From Membranipora membranacea (taxonomy: Eukaryota; Bryozoa; Gymnolaemata; Cheilostomatida; Membraniporidae), in contig OU612068.1 of the NCBI GenBank assembly GCA_914767715.1, positions 23,560,001 through 23,624,000 of the forward strand: a stretch of DNA of 64,000 nucleotides, in the 5' to 3' direction. The translations under genes and the position numbers were made by a program. Shown here one piece after another: positions 1-12,000 of this stretch. The notes under the pieces were generated by a model that worked only from the letters and a program-made list of their open reading frames with translations, made no database searches and was not told the DNA's origin. Position 1 is the first letter of the stretch. Each line of letters begins with the position of its first letter.

Positions 1-89
1 AATCGGCAAGAATAAAAAAGAGTCCTTTTATGACTGGTCAATGAAATATCAGTTACATTAATGATTGTTTTTCTCATCTTTGCTCATAG

Positions 90-3000
90 CCAAAGAAGCA
101 GGCTCAGAGCTTGAAACAACCTGTGAAGTCACGAGAATCTGGTGCAGGAAGAGAATCAAAGACAAAGGTGTGTGTGTTATTCTGTCTAACAGACATAGCG
201 ATTTTGATTTGAGGAACTGGTGCAGATTTTATGAGAGAGGTCTGATAGTATAAAGCCTAATTTATAATCATGAGGTGAATATTAACGGGAGTGAAATTTA
301 GCTAGTTTGGGGGTGACTTAATTTTAGCACCAACTTCATTAGTTATGGTGGGAGTTTATATAAAGTAATGAGGCTGAGTAAGGTTTAGCAAGCCAGAAAG
401 AGTTGTGCTCTACTATTACTTGAGAGGACAACTCCCAGTTCTTTCATTAAGTCGGTTTTATTTCATCTGCTGAATGCTATGCAGGGGGGTCTTTCAATTA
501 GAAAGAGTGATGCTTTACTAAAGCAGAGTATCACTATCACATCGCGCAAAATTATCGCTCACTTGGTGTTTACATTAGACAAATTCGTTCTCAGATCGCT
601 CACTCAGAATCTATATAGCTCCATCAAAGAGTGAGCGATCTAAAAGCGAGACCCCTAGCAGGTCTCACTCACTCAGTGAGTGAGCGAGCGATCAGATTGT
701 GATTTTGGCTGTTGCTAATTGAAAGACCCCCCTGATGAGCCAATTTCACAAGCAAAGATTGGTTCACTGTACGTAGTACTAGCACATGTCAGTTGAAGTT
801 TTGCTTCAACGACTTCTATCTTCAGCTAATTACCTAATTTTCATGTAGATATGCTAACGATGTTGTTTTCTTAGTTGCTGTGAATTTTGAATTGTAGTTT
901 GAATTATTTTTGCAAATTCCCAGTATTAATTCTGCAGGCACAGTCACATAATGATAATGTGGATAAGTCGAACATTCCATCAAAGAAGACCATAAGCACA
1001 AAAGCCAGTATTCAGGTATCTGAGAATAAAATTACTGGGAAAGTAACGGAGACTGTCACTGGGTCAACCCAATCTAGCAGTGTTAGAACTCTTGTGCCCA
1101 GCAATGAACTTAATTCTAGATCCACCGGAGGTGGAAGTAAAGAGTCTTTATTGACGGAGACCGCTAAAACCTCAGCGTCAGTAACTCCAGACAACAATAC
1201 TCACGAGTCAGTTTCTGCGACACCTACAAATAAACTTGTTACCCCTGAATGTGAAGGAGAAACATCTAGTACGGGTACTCAATCAGATCGCGATGAGAAT
1301 AATGTAGCAGCAACAGAAGAAATTTTGGAGACTAAACAACAAGAGCCTCAAAACCGGAGAAAAGAAACTTCTAACCTAGCTAGTGCATCATCATTACCTA
1401 CTCTAAATCCAGAACAAGTTCAACCTTCCGAGTATAAAAACATACAGGGAGCAGGAACACTTATACATAAAGTCAATCCTGTTGAACACTATCGGCAGGA
1501 CACCAGTGATGATGTGATTGAATCTCTTGACAAGCGTGCAGCAAAAACCAAGGAGAGTGCCGTAGTGACACCACATGGGCAGACTAATAATAAAACTGTC
1601 TCAGAATCCGCTCCAGATGCTGGTAATAAACTTGTCAGTAATAGATTACAAACAACTGATAGTTCTATTAAGAAGTCACCTCAGCCTCCTCCAGTTTCTG
1701 AGAAGTTGGATAAACACAAGAACTTAACGTCTACAAGCTCAATTGAGATTCAAACTAAATCAAGAGTGACTTATTCAAGGTCTAAGAAACCCTCCTCTTC
1801 TCCACCAAAAGCGATGACCAGTGGTGCTGGGATCTTCTCCTCTGAAAGTGACAATGAGACGGTTACAAACTCCAACACTACCAATCACAGTTCTACAGAC
1901 CCTAATACTGATCAAGTCCCTCAGGCAAGCACTAAAAGTTTATCTAGTCCTACAATCAATTCTGAAAACATGATACTGGAAGATGACATGCTCATCGTTA
2001 GTACTCCACAAATAGGCTCTAGTGTTAAAACAGAAAAACTATCTAGTAAGAGTAACGATATCCAAAAGAAAGAAAATACTGCCAGTACAAGAAAAGCCCC
2101 ATCTAGGGTCACTGCTGGTACTGATACTAGAAGATCGTCAGGTAGAGCGACAAGAGCAGCCGACTTCTTTAGTGAGAGTGACTCTGCTGTATGTCTTGCT
2201 GAAATAGTCAAGGTAGGCAATATTCATGTATGTCATTCTTGTTAATGTCTAGAACATTTTCAATACACATTACAACCTATTTGTAATCTTGTCTAAAATC
2301 CCTGTAAACAATTTCAGATGGCAAAAATTGGTCTTGAGAGAAAATCTTTTGACTTCAATTGTCATCATTGCAGTTTTTGTTACTCCAATGCTGTGACTAG
2401 TCAAACAGCTGCAAATGAGATTGTGTTGGATTCCATTATAAAATGCTCTAACACAGTGTTTGATAAATAATCAAACACTGTGTTTGATAACGTAAAATAT
2501 TGCTTGCAGTTGTTTGAGCCCTTAAAGCATCCATGAAATGAAGACAGGGATTATCAAAGCTGTTTCTCCAGTTACACAGCTTCAAATCAAGCCAAAAATT
2601 GACTCTCTCGGACCACTACAAGCTGTGTTATGAGGCATTGAACTCGGCCCTTCCAATATTCGCTCGTGAAATCGAAAAGCCTACGTGTGAGGTCACAACA
2701 GGGTTTTTGGCCGATTATCGCCTTTTTTTGTATATGGAACAATTAAAGCGAAACCAACTTTTTTCCCCCACAAAATATGCGTTTATGTCCTTGAATTTTT
2801 TTTCTTCGGATTATTCTCTTTGATGACACGAGCTACGTTGGATTTCAACTCGTTTCAGACAATTTTGACGAAATTAAACGAGTCCAAAGTTTCTAATGGA
2901 AGACTTATACGCAAAATGTATGTCTATGACATCATATTCTCCTGCGCAGTGCTCGCGAGCGTCAGCGAGGCCTACTTTGATAAGACGTAACTTCAGTCCT

Positions 3001-6000
3001 AGTTGACCAATTGGGCTGTTCTTGGGCTCATTTTAAAGCTTATAAGCTGGAGCAGTTCCTTTGATTATTTTAAGGTTGATTTCATGGATGCTTTAACCTA
3101 CACTGTGACATGTGTTATGTTGTGTTTAGGGAAAAAAAATACTTTGATTGTTTTTGTCACGATGTGAAACTCAAAGCGTTTGTTGGTAAGAGGTTAAGAA
3201 CTAGCATAACTATAACTTTTTCACTTATCCATTTTAATCAAAATATATAGCAGCTAATAGTAATCTAATCTATTCCAAGAAATCCTCGACTGAGAAAAAG
3301 AGGAAACATTCTGACAACAAAGTGACAATCTCTCAAAGTGATACATCTTCTAGATCTGACACCACCAATAAGGTTAGTGTGATACAATGAAATAGAGTTA
3401 TGATGATCAATGTAGTGACACCGCACTGCCGTTTGGATCTAAATTGAATTTGTTTGTATGGACTGGGAAAAGTTGCTGACATTTTGAAGCCTGTTCAGCC
3501 ACAAATGAAGATATAGAATGGTGCAGTTTATTGGATAATCTATGAATATGTTCTATCTAGGTAACACCTCAAAACAAAAGGCGGCGGAGAGATTCCCAAC
3601 CAAAGTCAACTGAACTTGAGGAGCCCACGAGACTGAAGGACGGGAAAGAGCATGTGAGCTTTAGATGGTCATTGTACTCTGTATCTGTATTCTGTAAGGC
3701 CTCACATCATGTGAATACAACAAATCCCTGCCCCTATTATCTGGCTTTTTAGGGACAGGGACTCTGCTTTACCAGATGGTCAGAAAGCTTTCCCTGGCCT
3801 GATGGTACTATTGTGAATCATCATAGGGATCATCCTTCAAACATCCGCAGTCAAGATTCTATAATTGTACTTTTAACAGAGCTGTATTGTTTCATACTTG
3901 ATATTTTTCTTCTTTCAGCTTCTAGAATCATTGTCATGGCCAACTTTATCTCAGGATGAATCAATAAACATTATCGACTTTAATCTGCCAGGTTTCCTAC
4001 TTGATACTACATCATCTACGACAGATAATTCCATATCTACTGATAAATCGAAAAGTCTGTCCAATAAAATCAGTGAGCCTGAACTCGGCAAAGAGAAAAA
4101 CAAAATTACTCGTAAAAACTCGGGGGAGAAACAGCCCAACAAACGAAATAGGAATAAAAGTAACGAATCAAATAATGCAACGAGTGGGGCTGGCGAGAAA
4201 GACACAGATTCGTGTATAATGATAGATGATAGTAATAATAAGAGAAGGAGGCCTCAGAGGGTGATCACTACTGACGAGGAAGAGCCTCAACCACAGGAAA
4301 CAGATCAACATAAGAAGCCAGTGAAAGTATGTAAAAACTCAGCGGACCATGTAAAACAGCCCAATGAACGAAATAGGAATAAAAGTAACAAATCAACAAA
4401 TGTGAAGAGCGGAGTCAGGGCTGACTCAAAGTCGGCTGCTGACGGCAAGAAGGACACAGATTCGTGTATAATGATAGATGATAATAGTAGTAGTAGGAGA
4501 AAGAGGCCTCAGAGGGTGATCACTACTGACGAGGAAGAGCCTCAACCACAGGAATCAGTTCAACATAAGAAGCCGGAGAAAGTAAGTAAGAAAACAAAAT
4601 CATCTAAAAGGAAACCGTCACTGTGCTTCTTCAGTGATAGCTCCCAAGAAAGCACAGACGACAATCAAATAGAGGAAGAGACAGAAAAACAAAGTGATGT
4701 AAAGGATGATATTAAAGTGGTTCCAGAGAAAGTGACTCCTAATAACGGCGATAGAACTAGTAAAAGAAAGCCAAATAAACGTAAAAAATCCGATTCAGAT
4801 GAAAGCCCTCAGAACAATGAGGTTGTATTGACGGTCTCTCGGAAGTCTGCCCGTAAAAGTAGTGATGATTTAGGTCAAGCTGCAAATCAGGATGAATTCA
4901 CTGCTGACACAGATGAGGAGGAGGCGAAGCCAGTGAGTAAGCGGTCCAGTAGGAGGAGTAGGCGGGTACCTGATACACCCCCGTCCTCAGAGGTAGGGTT
5001 GGTTAAGCGACTGGGTCGCAGATCCAGGACACAGCCTGATAGACTGAATGTAGGAGTGGGGAAGAAAAGCCGTCGAGTAGTAGAAAGTGATGATGACTCT
5101 GAGTATGAAGCAGCCACAGAGGAGGTGAGTGTGGGGTTTTTGTTAAATGACACAATTTTTAAGAGGTCTACCCTTCATTGGCACCAGGGAGAATGGAAGT
5201 CTGTGATTGGCCAATGCGTATAAGCGCAAGCTCCTCCCCCTGAAATTCTCCCTGTTGGCACTGGCAGAGTTTCACAACATGTGATACTCAGGTCAATTGT
5301 CAGTCTTAATCTAATCTATTTTGGACGTTCATTTTGTGATAATCAATCTGAGTTGAGACAAGGGCTTCCTCAAAACTTCACTGGGTTGGTTGGATTTTCT
5401 TGTGATATGCCAATTATTTTAGTTGTCCCTTAAACCTCTTGTTTTCCAATCCCCACAACTTAAATCTGAAATATCATGGATTTGTATCGATATTATTCTG
5501 ACAGAAAAAACACCTTATTGCTGACCATGATATTCAAGTTCTGTTAATCGGTTCTCATCCTAATTTTAAGAATCAGATCTTTTTCAGTTTGTTTATATTA
5601 TTTTTTGTAGGACTCCCCTGAACGTAAGCCTAAGGAGCAACAATCAAAGAAAAAGGTAAAAAATGGTGCAGAGCTTTCAACTATACAGCAAGAAAACTGA
5701 TTTTGACTCGAGAGCAAGGGAAATTATGAAAAGATCTATAATTTGGCCATTTTACAGTGCAAGCTGTATGGTTACCAGTACTCTTATTTTTGTAATTATT
5801 AAGATTTTCCTCGCAACTTGCTCTGCAGCTGGATGCTTTGAGTACAACATTGTTAAATTGTCTCACCATCCTATCCTGGCGACCTGCTGCTACAATGGGG
5901 CATTTAAAAAGCATATTCTGCAATACTTGCGGATATCTGGTCAACCTTCTTAACCAAATAGAATGAAAAGATTTAGAGTATTACATATTGTGGCTCAAAA

Positions 6001-9000
6001 TTGACAGGTTTTAATAGAAGTTTTCTGCATAATGTGAAGTTCTTGGTATGGGATGGTATGGTACGGTATAGTATTGAGTCATTCAGCAATCAGAAAATCA
6101 TTTGGAATCACAGAAAAGGGCATTGTGGGATGATATATTCAAGCTCTTGTTGTCTTTTTTTCTTTCTCAGAAAAGTAGACCTGCGAAAAAAGTGCAGAAA
6201 AAAGTGATAGGGTCTGAGGAAGAACATGAAGAGCTAATCAAGTGTAGGAAATGTGAACATGAGGCGAGCACTGTAAAGGATATGAGAGTTCACTACGCTG
6301 TCAAACATAGATTACTGGTGAGTCATCCGAGTGTTTTAGTTCTACTTGTTCTGCAAAGCATCCCACAGGTCAAGATCTAAGTCATTCAGAAACCTAAAAC
6401 TTGTTATCAAAAACTAGTACTAAATTGCACTTAAACGAGGGCTGGTGACACAAAGATCTGCTAGTATGAGTTATTAGCTTAAAAGACCCTTCTTAATTTA
6501 ATACACCATTCTTCTTCATCATTCATGTTAAGATAGCAGACTTTGTTGTACAAGATGAAAAAACCTGAAAGAAATATTGCTGTTGGTTTGCATATTTGGG
6601 AGAATTGCGTTAATACTATCCACCAGTGACAGGGTACCGTTACGAGTTATGCCATCACTTAGAGAGAGGGGACAACCCACAATTATTCTAGTTCTAGTTC
6701 TACGATATCACAACAAATATAAATCATTGTATGTCAATTTCATATTGTTATTTGTTTTAGTTTAAGCTGTCAAATCCGGAAGGTTTAGATGACGTTAAGT
6801 CACTGAGGACGGTATCGGGGATATTAGGAACCAGTGGTCGGCTGACATGTGATAACTGTGGAGTGGTTATAAAGACACTCGGATACTACAAACAACATAA
6901 GTTGTCATGCCTCAAACAGAGGGAGGTAAGTTAATGCCTTGCTGATTTCTGTGCAGTGTTTTTGCTGCACAAGTTATGTACCCTTTGATTTCAAATTGTT
7001 GGCTGATGTTAGTCAATTGATACAAGCTGCACAACTCTGCTGCAATGCCCTGCCAACACAAGGGTTGGCATTGTGTTTCTAGGACTGGTGTTGAGAATGT
7101 TGTACTAATGAAGGTCACATGATAGTGGTTGACTCTTGATTACCTGGCAGAAAAACATGCGTATGGTGCAGTGGTACTCGCCCTGATGTATGCTGTATCT
7201 TTTTAACATAGTATTTCTCCTTCAATCACCTTATGTTTGTGTTTGAATCTAGTATGTGTAAATGGTCATTATGGTCGAGAATCCACATTACTGATCTAGA
7301 GACTGGCCTACCTTTTCTTCTAAGCTTTTCTCTATAACCATACTGATACAAATTATAAAATCAGTGCTAAATGTGAATTTTGAGTTATCTTCTAATGTTC
7401 ATTGTTTGTAAGCTTCAAACTTGTGATATGTGTGGAACGGATGTCTTATGGTTGAGAGAACACAGGCAAAGATGCCTGATAAAGAAGAAGAAGGCTGAGG
7501 AATATGAAGAGACAGTTGATTCAGAGGATGGAACAACAGTGTATAAAAAACGTAAAACTCCGTCTCCGACAGAAAATGAGGGCGGAGGTCGACGAAAACG
7601 CAAAGCTGCAACAAAGTGAGTGTTGTAGTGAATGCACTATCAGCTCATATTAATTTCATACAATAACTTCCATCACACTGATTGGTTGAATGCAAAGATA
7701 AAAAAACACTTAAGTCGACTGAAGTACAATTTTTTAGTCAAGGCCAACACTGCAAAACGCAGAAAATCATTCTTCTATGATGGTGCTAAGAAATTTTTAT
7801 GAAATCCAATTTTATTTTTACCAGAGCTCACCAAGTGTTTTATGTAATACCCGAGGGTATTTCAACAGTGGAAGTTTTACATCATGGTAATTGCTGCCTG
7901 CATTGACAACCAACAGTATATGAGCTGATTTTACAGGGCTATGGAGAACATACGAATAATTGATAAGGATAAGATAGATGATGAAGACCTCATGTATACT
8001 CAGCCAGCTCTTACTCTCCCAGAAGACGATCTCATAGCTAAATGGAAATCTCAATTAGAAAATGGAGAGACAACTCTGACTTGCGGACATGAGGTAACAT
8101 ATAATGTACCAGGGATATTTTACACTTAGGAAGCTCCTATTGAAATATCTTGATTGATGATTACTTTATTTATATCGATATTTGTTTCAACCATGAATAA
8201 TGGTCATGAGCAGACAATCGCGAATTTAAAGTCCATGAAACTTTTCTACCTGTAGGGTATCTTATTTTTGTTTTTGAGTTTATATCTGGTATGCATACGG
8301 GGTGCCTTGAGGATTTCTAGAATGAATATGTGGGCTTTCTATTTTTCAGTGCTGCTCTCTTGAATTGGGGAGCTTGAAGGAAATAACAGAGCATTATTGG
8401 ACATGTGAACACAACGGTTTAGGCAGGCATACATGGAACTGTAAGAAGTGTCACAAAAAGTTTGATTCTGAACCAGCTGCTAAGAAACACTGCAAGACAC
8501 ACAGAAAGGTTTGTCTTATCAAAATAAAATGTTTTAGTCGGTTGGCCCCTATCTTATATTTTCAATTCAATTGTCACTCTGAACATCAACAATCCCCAAC
8601 AAGCTTATAAACATGATTGCGTTGGGTATATTTCTAAGTGAGTAGTAATGTGATTGGAAATACAGCTCGAAACAAAAGGAAGGCCAAGTCACTTTTATCA
8701 GGTGTATATCAGACACCAAAAAACCAAGTACAAAGGGGTTGGGGGGGGGGCTTGGGATTAGCCTGATGTAGAGTCCTTACCTACTGTGATGGAAATAGGA
8801 TCAGCCAAGGCGACAAGAGTCTTGGTAGTCAAACTCCGAGCTCAGGTTTTAACCAAAAGAAGTGTGTCAGTGTTCGGATAATTATGAGGTGTATCTCATA
8901 ATTGCGTGTTTCATCCAAATCCTTACATATTAAAAAACCTCCTTTTGAACCCCTGTCACATTGCATTATAATCCTATAAATATTAGACAGGGATTCAGTC

Positions 9001-12000
9001 CAACAATTTATAGTTATCTAGTCAGGTTGGGTGTGAACAGGCAACTCAACGGAATAACAAAATAAAATACAAAACACAAATACAAATACAAAGCACATGG
9101 ATCTATTCAGAAATGCCCAATAGTGATACATGAGTTAGATAATACCTCAGCAGAAGCAATATCCAACACATCCCATATTACAGACATAGGCTATATGAAT
9201 ATGGAACTTATATTCTCCCATGATCACTTATAGGCTGGAGTTAGATCGGTAGACGCAGACAGTGATGACGTAGATAAGGACGCTGAGGTCGTGTATAAAT
9301 CTGGAGATGAAGAGGAAGATGATGACATCACAAGTGGAGATCCATCTGATGACGATATCTCATCAGAGGATGATGATGGTGGAGGTATGTAACTACAGTT
9401 ACCATTTCTTTTGTATTTTTCTTATCCATCAAATTTTAGATCAAGTTGGGAGTTGCTCCATCTGCGGCGTCACCAGTGGAAGGGGAGCAACTGGAATGCA
9501 GGCAAATTGGATTAAACATGTTCTAATCAACCCTGATCAAATTAGGCAAAGTTTGAGTAAAGTGAGCTTATACTGCGTCGACATTTGGTTTTGTCTGAAT
9601 TGACATTTCAGGAAAATGAAGTTTGGATTAACTTGAGTAAATTGTACAATGTAGCAATAACACTGATATATATTCATATCAATGAGCAATAATGACTGCT
9701 ATACATGGATAAGTGCTGAAGTGAAACGTCAAAGTATTTCCGAAAACGAATGTTTCCATTCATGTCATAAATTTGGGTCACAAGTTATAAGATGATGTTT
9801 TGGGTTTGTACAAGCCCCGTCGGGGGCTGTCGGACGGTTGGCGAGAGTCTGGGGGCTCAGACCAGTTGATTTCCTTGACCTAGCCTTGTCATCTGCCAAA
9901 AAACAAACACCCGTGGCCTATTCTGGCCTATCCTTGACCAAGTTCAAGTATGAAAATAAAAATTAAGTCCAAATTTGGCAACCATTGTGCAAAGTCAGCC
10001 AAGTCTGTCATGTTCAACATTTCAATTTATGTGGCTTGAATTTCTTTAATAACTTTCTCTAAGATATAGACAATGTATGGGCCTCTGTTGCATTGAAAGT
10101 GTATCAGGTATACAGGTTATGTGTCAATAATATTATTTTTTAAACTCTGTACACATGACATACATTGGGAACATGGCTTTGTTGTGATCAATTTCTATGT
10201 CAATCATTGCCCAGTTAAATTTTAGACAGTCGTAAACAATTAAATTATAATTAATAGATATTATATAAGTCTGCTGTCATAAATTGCCTAGGGTTGTCAT
10301 TGCTGTAATCAGCTGCCTCACATGATTTGTATATTTATAGATACCAATAGCCAGTCAAGGAGAGGTGGTGATAGTCGAGGTGATAAATACATAGGTGCCT
10401 ACTCAGCTTTCCCAATCAGATGTGATAATCTCAGAAATAATCTGTGTAAAGAGCTGCACAATACTGACACTGTGAGGCTATGTGATCTTATGCCTGACAG
10501 CTGTCACTACACCACCAGGTAACTGTCACAAACTACTCACAAAGGAGATATTCTAAAATTGGAGCTTCCTGTGTGTGGATCAATACAGTATTGTTATGTT
10601 TAAGTGGAATCAGGTGCGCAGCATGTATGCTCTTTTGCTACTGATGACAAACTTAATCATAGTAGTGGCACAGTACGTTTGGTGACATTTCACAGGGGCT
10701 GTGCTTTTAAAGCCAAACAATTCCCTGTTTCATGGTGTATGACTTGTACGCATTTGGTTATGCCCATGCTCGGAGCTTTAGCTGTAGAGTTTCAGACTTT
10801 GAATATCGCTTTTCATGTGGCTAGTGCTTTTTTTCGCCCTTCGCATGCTAGCCACTAAGCACAATGAAAACCGTTGAGCTTATCTAATTCAAAAACTGAA
10901 CGCCACCATTGTTGAGAGTGAAGAAGTTTCTGTGCCCATACCTTCTGTACACAATTGTTGAGCGTTGTGAACACGTTGCTATTCAAGGTACAACAGTGTG
11001 TCTTACCTTGTGTCACACACATCGTTTTACACACAGTCCTTACTGTTACCATTTTATCTTTAGTGGCAGCACAGATATCTCATCAGAGGGAGGAATTAAG
11101 GAAAGCAGCAGTATCAAGTTTGTAATAGGGAAAGGTGAAGCGCAGCAGCTCAAACTTGGACAATCTACTAATCATAATGGTTAGTAAACTCAGAAATATA
11201 TATTGTGTTCGATTCCCTCTGTCTGTACAAAGCGGCATCGACCCTTACTTTTATGATGGGCGAAGTTCAGTCAGTATCAGTTTCTCAATGGACTTTTTGT
11301 AAGTATATGATCCTATTGCTGTTATTCTATAAATAATTAGAAATATGTATGCAATGAGAACCGGTTTAGGTACTTTGGAAATATTATCTGTGAAACATTC
11401 ATATTTGACCTGACATTGTATTTTACATCATTACTACTTTGTTGTTTGGATTTGTCCTCTTTCTGACTCGTTACGGCCAAGGAGAGACATTTACAGACTA
11501 AAGTCTGGATGCATTATAAGCCTGCTAATGATATTATTTTGTGTATTGTGCTACAGCTGGTCATGTGGTCTACACTGGTCAGAGTATATCACATATACGC
11601 TGGTGTCCTGTCACTAAGCAGCAGGAGGTCGAGATTCTATCTAAGGATCAGTTTGCCGTCGTCGTTCCCCAGCAGGAAGCAGAACGTAGCCTCAACGGCG
11701 CGTACAAATCTGCTGGAGAACTCACTGTGTGGCGAATATCGCAGCTGACCAAAAAGTAAGGCACACTCTATACTGCTTATTGTGGTTATCCTGAATATTA
11801 ATCATTATAACTGGCTTAATTCTTGCATTTGATCCAGTCCAGTGAAGATTTTATTAGCTCACCTAATATTATTTTTTTACAATTCACATGTGTCAATCCA
11901 AACAAATTTCTTTTTATGGTGAGTAAGTCACGATGAATAAGTTTTTTTTATCTCTTTTCGTTTCCAGATATGACACTGAAATGGATGAATATATCAAATT

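Larger units (their letters stand above)
938..5655 (+). other. Disordered, charged N-terminal region of the GTF3C2-like protein
   Basis: Two large exons (938-2212, 425 codons; 3919-5124, 402 codons) and small ones (3251-3372, 3561-3653, 5611-5655) encode Ser/Thr/Lys/Glu-rich sequence without a recognisable fold. The second large exon has runs of basic residues (KRSSRRSRRV, GRRSRTQPDR, KKSRRV) alternating with acidic runs (DTDEEE, ESDDDSEYE), as in nuclear proteins phosphorylated by acidophilic kinases. It also carries an internal tandem duplication. The preceding exon 90-167 (26 codons, starting PKKQAQS) belongs to the same region. The reading frame is clearly coding: it stays open over more than a kilobase in an AT-rich background and ends at good donor sites. 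Confidence 0.75.

Noticed and set aside
2329-2470. Possible extra exon after CAATTTCAG with a CxxC motif (CHHC)
   Set aside because: Phase-compatible at its start, but no acceptable donor before the stop at 2467; kept only as a possible cause of the phase break.
8728-8840. Sixth copy of the GC-rich repeat
   Set aside because: Only a short stretch (CGACAAGAGTCTTGG) and a G run match; too degraded to call.
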